From: Cymodocea nodosa
Taxonomy: Eukaryota > Streptophyta > Magnoliopsida > Alismatales > Cymodoceaceae
Direction of reading: 5' to 3'
Length of the DNA stretch: 64,000 nucleotides
Assembly: GCA_036874045.1 (NCBI GenBank)
Contig: CM072345.1
Location: 1,257,501-1,321,500, forward strand
The notes below the pieces were generated by a model. The model was not told the DNA's origin. It worked only from the letters and a program-made list of their open reading frames with translations, and did not search any database. This document shows, piece after piece, positions 58,060 to 64,000 of this stretch (the stretch's first letter is position 1; every line of letters starts with the position of its first letter). A program made the translations under genes and the position numbers.

Positions 58060-60958
58060 TCTACCACAAATTCCTAAAAAGTTATCAAATGTTGGAATCA
58101 CTGTTATATCATGCACCATAGGAAATACCATTCTAGAAAGAACCTTAATAGACCTAGGTGCAGGTATAAATGTTATGTCGAGTGATATATTTGCATCCTT
58201 AGGATTAGAAGGCTTAATCACTACTAGGACTGTTATTCAATTAGCTGATAGAAGTATAAGATACCCTAAAGGAAAAATAGAGGATGACTTAATTAAAATC
58301 AAAAATTTCATATATCCTATTGATATTGTGATTTTAGATTCCCAACAAATTAAGCATAAAAATCATAATACATCTTTAATTTTGGGAAGACCATTCTTAG
58401 CAACATCAGGGGCTGTTATAAATTGTAAAACTGGAGTAATGAAGTTAATATATGATAATGAGGATACTCAATTAAACATTTTCAAACTAGAAAAGTTTGA
58501 GGAGTTAGAAATGTCCTTACATACTATAGACTTTTTAGAGGATGAAGGAGATATGCTAGATGATGTGATTCAAGAAGAATTAAATAGGCAACTAAATTCT
58601 GAAACTTTAGAAGAAAGTGAAAGCATAAATGTAGAAAGAGATCAAGAAGAGATTAATATAGAAAATGAAAATGTTCAATTAGGAGCTCTAGCTTCTGATG
58701 GTCAACATTTAGATTTAAAACATTTACCTCCTAAATTAACCTATATATTTCTAGAAGAAAAACAAACATGTCCAATCATTATTGCTTCAGATTTAAAAGA
58801 GGATCAAATTTATAAATTAAAAGATGTAGTAAAAACTTATAAAGAGGCAATAGGATGGACTATGATTGATATAAAAGGGTTAAGTGCAACTACATATATT
58901 TAGAAGAGAATGCTAAACTAGTTAGAATTCTTGAGAGGAGATTAAATTTAAACTTTAAAGAAGTAGTAAGGAAGGAAATAATGAAATGGTTAGATAATGA
59001 CATAATTTATCTGATTTCTGATAGCTCATGGGTTAGTTTAATCCATGTAGTTCCCAAGAAATCAGGATTAATAGTTATTAGGAATGAAAGTCAAGACTTG
59101 ATACCTACTAGAATTCAATCAGGCTAGAGAGTGTGTATAGACTATAGAAAGCTAAATGTTGTGACTAAAAAAGATCATTTTTCCTTACCTTTCATAGATC
59201 AAATGCTAGAAAAATTAGTAGGGCAAAAATATTTTTGTTTCCTAGATGGATATTCAGGATATAACTAAGTTCTAGTAGCATTAGAGGTTCAAAAGAAAAC
59301 AACTTTCACCTGTTCTAATGGAACTTATATTTTTAAGAGAATGCTATTCGAATTATGCAATGCACCAGCCACCTTTCAAAAGTGTATGTATGGCATATTT
59401 ACTGGAATGACTGAAGATTTTTTAGAAATATTTATAGATGATTTTACTGTTTATGGAACTTCATATGAAGTGTGTTTAAACAATTTAGACCAAGTATTAA
59501 AACGCTATGTGGAAAAAAGTCTTGTTCTAAATTGGGAAAAATGTTACTTCATGGTTAAACAAGGAATAGTCTTGGTACATGTTTCAAAGAAAGGGTTGAA
59601 AGTGGATAAAGCTAAAATAGAAGTAATTTCTAATCTACTAGAATCTAAATCAGTAAAATATATTAGAGGATTTGTAGGACATGCTGGATTTTATAGAAGA
59701 TTTATTAAAGATTTTAACAAAATAGCTAGACCTTTAACTAATCTATTAAAAGATGTCCCATTTAACTTTGATAAAAATTGCAAAGAAGCATTTTTCAAGC
59801 TTAAAACTAGCTTAATTTCAACTCTTATAATACAAGCACTTGATTGGAGCCATCCATTTGAATTAATGTGCGATGCATCTGATTTTACTATAGGAGTAGT
59901 GCTAGGACAGAAGATAGAAAAATCTCCTAAAGTGATTCATTATGCAAGCAAAACTTTAAATGATGCTCAAGTTAATTATACAACTACTGAAAAAGAGTTG
60001 TTAGTTGTTGTGTTTGCCTTAGAAAAGTTTAGATCATATTTGATTAGAGCTAAAGTGATAGTATACATAGATCATTCAGCTTTAAAACACCTAATAGTAA
60101 AGAAAGAGACTAAACCTAGATTGATCCGATAGATATTATTATTACAAAAATTTAATCTAAATATTAAAGATAAAAAAGGTTGTAAGAAAGTAGTAGCAGA
60201 TCATTTATCAATATTACAAATAGAAAAATCAAGTATTGAAATTAAGGATAATTTTCTTGATGAACAATTAATGATCATCAACACAATGCCTTGGTATGCA
60301 GACAGTTAATTACTTAGTTACTAGTTTAACACCTAAGGATTGGAATAGACAGGATAAGAAATTGTTCTTTTCAAGAGTAAAATATTACTATTGGGAAGAC
60401 CCATACTTATTTAAAAAATGTACAGATTTGGTTTTAAGGAGGTGTATTCCAAAAACTGAATATCAGAGCATATTGTCTTTCTACCATGACCAAGCATGTG
60501 GAGGGCATTTTGGTTTACAGAAAATTACTACCAAAATTCTACAATGTAGATTTTATTGGCCAACACTATTCAAAGATGCTCATAAATATTGCTTAAGTTG
60601 TATAAGATGTCAACAAATAGAAAGAATATCAAAGAGGAATATGATGCCTCTAAACTCTATTGTTGATGTTGAAATCTTTGATGTGTAGGGAATAGATTTT
60701 ATGGGTCCATTTCCTACGTTTAATCAATTTAATTATATATTGTTAGGGGTGGATTATGTATCTAAATAGATAGAAGTTATTCCTACAAAAACTAATGACA
60801 ACAAAGGGGTAATACATTTTATAAGAATTGATATAATTGCTAGATTTGAAATACCTAAAGCTATTATTAGTGATAGAGGAACTCATTTCTGTAATAGAAG
60901 TTTTGAAGCCTTAAGGAGGAAATATGGAGTAAATCACAAAATTGCAACATTATATCAT
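58060..60958 (+). pseudogene. Protease, RT, RNase H and truncated integrase of element D
   Basis: The protease has RTLIDLGAGINVM (catalytic Asp at about 58151) and LILGRPFLAT. RT follows from about 58905 with [26 protein letters not shown] and the catalytic FIDD (about 59431). RNase H has CDASDF (about 59870), TTTEKE and VADHLS. The integrase zinc region (FYHDQACGGH ... CLSCIRCQQ) and the GIDFMGPFP and ISDRGTHFCN blocks follow until 60958. Stops at conserved Trp positions are 59124-59126, 60130-60132, 60686-60688 and 60768-60770, and a TAA replaces Gln near 59266. A frameshift lies near 60300. The second catalytic Asp of integrase is present; the Glu block is cut off by the copia insertion. 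Confidence 0.9.
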
Positions 60959-62631
60959 TGAAAGGACCTTTAGATTTTGATAATGTAAAAATCAATGTAA
61001 GGTTTTGAATTGTATTTATCAGGATTAGTTTGTACAGCAAAAAGATCAGAAGACAAACAAATCGTAGCAGCAAATAGGAGGTAGTAAATCTCAAAATATG
61101 CTGCTGCAGAAAATCGGACAGTTAAGAAGTATATTTCTCAGATTAAGGAGGATTGAATGATCGGATAGTTAAGGAGTTAACTATCTAGAAGGTTAAAGGA
61201 CTTTTCGGAGAGTTACAGGTATAACTATCTAAAAGATAAGTCATTTAATAAACCACGTGTAGAAATACAGAATGGAAGCTTAAATAACTCGTTAGAGAGT
61301 TAGATAACTATCTGAGTTTTCTTTTCGGAGAGTTAGATAACTATTCGAGTTTTTCAGAGAGTTACTAGTATAACTATCCAAAAGTTAAGTCATTCAATAA
61401 ATCACATGCAGAAATACAAAACGGAAGCTTAAAGAACTTGTCGGAGAGTTAGATAACTATCCGAGTTTTCTTTTCGGAGAGTTAGATAACTATTCGAGTT
61501 TTTCGGTAAGTTATAGGTATAACTTTTTAGAACTTAAGTCATCCTATTACGCACGTGCAGAATAGAGAAGTCGGCAGTCAAAAGCTTAAAGGAAAATTTT
61601 GGAGAGTTAGAAAGATAACTATCTGAAATCCTGAAGCGTTTCGGTGAGTTACAGGGATAACCATCTGAAACTTAAGTCATTGAATTTCCCACGTGTAGAA
61701 TTCCAGAAAGAAGCTCAAATAAGTTTTTGGAGAGTTAGAAAGATAACTATCCGAAATCCTGAAGCGTTTCAGTGAGTTACAAAGATAACCATCTGAAACT
61801 TAAGTCAGCCTTTTATACACGTGCTGAATTGAAGCAATCAGAATGTTAACAAAGGCCAACTATTCAATAGTTATGTAACTGTTCGATGAGTTACAATTAT
61901 AAGTATCCGATTGAATGACAGTTCATAGTAAATATTCTGGAATCCTACCTAGCAGTAAAGTTTAAGTGATCTTTCGGTGAGTTACAGATTTTCTTCGGAG
62001 AGTTACATAGGTAACTATCCGAAAGGATAGGAAAATTGGTAAGACATCTTGAAATGACTTTTTGAATGGTAACTTACCGTATTTAGGACTGGAGTCTAAT
62101 CAAGTACAGTAGAATACATCTGTTGGAAGAAAATATGATCGTTGCACATGTCAGGTATATATACAAGATACAGACAACGAATTTAAGTAGCACTTTCTTG
62201 ATACATATACTTACACCAAGCTCAATAGAAGAAAAGCTTTAGAGATCAAATCATCTTCAACACTTATAGACAAAATTTCAGAAGCTCATCACACATTCAA
62301 CTCTATTGTTCACAAGATAGTGTTTACTGAAGTACACGGATGAAAACTTCAGAGAAATGATTGATTGAAGCTTCAACAAGGAAGCTTAAGTGAATGGTTA
62401 GTTGGTTTTTGCTTAAACCTTAAAGCAAGTGATTGTAAGTTTACAAGAGTTTAGTGAAGCCCAAGTATCCCTTAGGGTGGATTAGCCGTTAGTGGTGAAC
62501 CACCTAAAAATCTCTGTGTGATTTCTTTTATTGTATACTTGCTATCACTTTACATTAAACTACTTCTAAAATGGTTAAGAAATGAATTTTTACCATTCAC
62601 CCCCCCTCTAGTAAGCCTTAAGGTCCTAACA
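60959..62631 (+). repeat. 5' LTR of the copia element
   Basis: A 1673-bp LTR from TGAAAGGACCTT to AAGGTCCTAACA, whose ends are near-perfect inverted repeats. Its middle (61140-62040) is full of repeated GGAGAGTTAGATAACTATCCGAG-like words in variable order, resembling the hairpin-rich parts of the other LTR families here. Confidence 0.9.
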
Positions 62632-62633
62632 AT

Positions 62634-62645
62634 TGGTATTAGAGC
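62634..62645 (+). other. Primer binding site of the copia element (initiator tRNA-Met type)
   Basis: TGGTATTAGAGC starts 3 nt after the LTR end. It differs from the usual copia PBS TGGTATCAGAGC by one C-to-T change. Confidence 0.9.
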
Positions 62646-62683
62646 AAGGTTGATCTTGTTAATAGATTTAACCATCTGAGATC

Positions 62684-64000
62684 ATGGCTTTCCACACTAT
62701 AGAGGGTCAAAATATCCATCGACCTCCCCTCTTTGATGGTAGCAATTATAGCTACTGGAAAAATAGGATGGAGTGCTTTTTTAGGAGTACAGATGTGAAA
62801 CATTGGAGAATGGTTGTACATGGTACACCAACTCCAATCAATCATGAAAGTGATTGGACTAAGGAGGATGAAAGAATCATCTAGATGAATACTCGTGGGC
62901 TTAATTCCATTTACTGTGCACTAACTGGTGAACAGTATAATAAAATATCTGCTTGTAAATTTTCCCATGAAGCTTGGAAGATCCTTCAAATTACATATGA
63001 AGGAACTAGCCAAGTTAAAGATATTAAAATCAGCATTTTGTTAAGAAAATATGAATTATTCAAAATGCTTGAAAAAGAAAGTATCACTGAAATGTTTTCT
63101 AGATTCACAAAAATTGTGAATGAACTAAGAGGCCTTGGGAGGAGTTTCTCTAATCATGAACAGGTACAAAAGATCCTAAGGAGCCTGACAGTCGAATGGA
63201 AGTAGAAGTCTACTTACATACAGGATTCAAAGGATCTGAATAACTATTCAGTTGAAGATCTGTTGGGAAACCTTCTAGCCCATGAAGTCCAAATGAAGGA
63301 ATGGAAAGAAGAAGGAGTCACTAAAAGAAAAGCAGAGAAAAAGAAAGAACTAGTTTTTCCGTCAACAGAAGATCAACTAAGCTCGGATGAGGATGAAGTG
63401 TTACTGCTGGCTAGGAACTTCAGAAGGATGATGAGACAAGGAGGCAAAGCTAGCTCCTCAAAATCAAAAGTCCCTACATGCTACAAGTGCAAGAAATTGG
63501 GACACATTCAACTTTACTGTCCTTTTCAACAAGAGGAGGACAAACAGAAATGGAAAAGGAAGAATAAGAAGAAAATGGCATTGAAAGCCACTTGGGATGA
63601 TAGCAGTTCATCCAGCAGCTCATCAGACTCAGATGAGGACGCATCTACAAACGTGTGCTTTGCTGCACAAGAGGTATGCTCTACATCTCCCTATTGCTTG
63701 GAAAAAGAAAATGATGATGTAGATATAGATAGTCTTCTCTGTATAGTAGATAACTTATATGTAAAATGTAAGAAGTATAGGAAAGAATTAAAGAGTTTAA
63801 ATTCCTATCTAAAAGATGTTTTTGCTGAACTAGAAAAAGCCCTAGTTGATAATAAGGAATTGAAAACTAAAATAGATAGCCATAGTTGTAAAAATTTTGA
63901 TCTGAAAGAAGAAAATAAACATCTATTATCTGAAGTTACTAATTTAAAGAAAATTGTATGTAAATTTACTAAGGGTGAAAATAGTTTAAACAAAATCATA
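62684..64000 (+). pseudogene. Copia Gag (UBN2-type) with zinc knuckle and coiled coil, two amber stops
   Basis: The frame starts at ATG 62684, 38 nt after the primer binding site, and is open to the window end except for TAG at 62882-62884 and 63203-63205. The N-terminal domain is of the kind common in plant copia elements: PPLFDGSNYSYWKNRME, EAWKILQITYEGTSQVKDIK, MFSRFTKIVNELRGLG. A basic region and a CCHC knuckle CYKCKKLGHIQLYC (about 63481) follow. Then come a Ser/Asp-rich linker and a long coiled-coil-like C-terminal region. Gag packages RNA into particles. It is probably not translated in full unless the amber codons are read through. Confidence 0.9.

Larger units (their letters stand above)
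54904..60958 (+). mobile_element. Athila-like element of the A/D LTR family, 3' part cut by a copia insertion (element D)
   Basis: The 5' LTR (54904-56852), a decayed tRNA-Asp primer binding site, a short Gag C-terminal segment, protease, RT, RNase H and most of integrase stand in order on the plus strand. The integrase is interrupted at 60958 by a copia LTR; its remainder lies beyond the window. As in element B, no capsid-type gag is found between the primer binding site and protease. The coding region has many in-frame stops, at least four of them TAG in place of a conserved Trp codon. The 3' LTR is not visible in the window after 60958. Confidence 0.9.
60959..64000 (+). mobile_element. Ty1/copia retrotransposon, 5' portion (continues past window end)
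   Basis: It has a 5' LTR (60959-62631), a primer binding site for initiator tRNA-Met and a gag gene, and is inserted in the integrase of element D. The five bases before the LTR (ATCAT, 60954-60958) would be the left target duplication; the right side is outside the window. Pol is not reached. Confidence 0.93.

Overview
The window is nuclear DNA of a flowering plant. It is AT-rich, has a spliced plant cyclic-nucleotide-gated channel gene, and is filled with nested plant transposable elements: Athila-like Ty3/gypsy, Ty1/copia, PIF/Harbinger, CACTA, a LINE, a Helitron-like element and solo LTRs. No bacterial, plastid or mitochondrial signature was seen. The species cannot be named from the sequence.

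Left part (1-23046): a retrotransposon graveyard. An old Athila-like element ('A') contributes the tail of its internal region (1-1790 and 12783-13027) and its 3' LTR (13028 to about 14967). A younger Athila-like element ('B', 1796-12777) sits inside A with a clean 5-bp ATAAG target duplication and LTRs of 1582 and 1567 bp that differ by about 2% by eye. B is the most unusual object in the window. The capsid/nucleocapsid part of Gag lies downstream of integrase (8345-9640), while only a short zinc-knuckle segment and the Gag-protease linker remain upstream of protease. The order is therefore protease-RT-RNase H-integrase-Gag. Further right are two more A-family LTR copies, an A-family RT scrap, several copia LTR-like stretches and a copia RT/RNase H fragment.

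Middle part (23052-38775): a 3546-bp solo LTR (23052-26597, TSD TTAAG), a very small truncated TRIM-like element (26821-27197), then a complete minus-strand seven-exon gene for a CNGC5/6-type cyclic nucleotide-gated ion channel (29474-37456, 723 codons). Intron 2 carries an AT-rich non-autonomous DNA transposon. A Helitron-like end lies within about 0.5 kb upstream of the start codon.

Right-centre (38776-44665): a full-length PIF/Harbinger transposon with TTA target duplication. It carries its two standard genes, a Myb/SANT-like DNA-binding protein and a DDE transposase; the transposase is broken by one frameshift. A 12-copy array of 38-bp near-perfect palindromes lies near its 3' end.

Right part (44669-64000): a 306-bp solo copia LTR inside a tandem repeat, a LINE reverse-transcriptase relic (minus strand), a possible orphan gene 5' end at about 49.2-49.7 kb, and a CACTA TNP2 relic (50.8-52.9 kb). 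A second Athila-like element ('D', 54904-60958) belongs to the A LTR family, has many Trp-to-stop mutations, and also lacks a capsid-type gag upstream of protease. Its integrase is interrupted by a Ty1/copia element (60959 to beyond the window end) with a complete LTR, PBS and gag.
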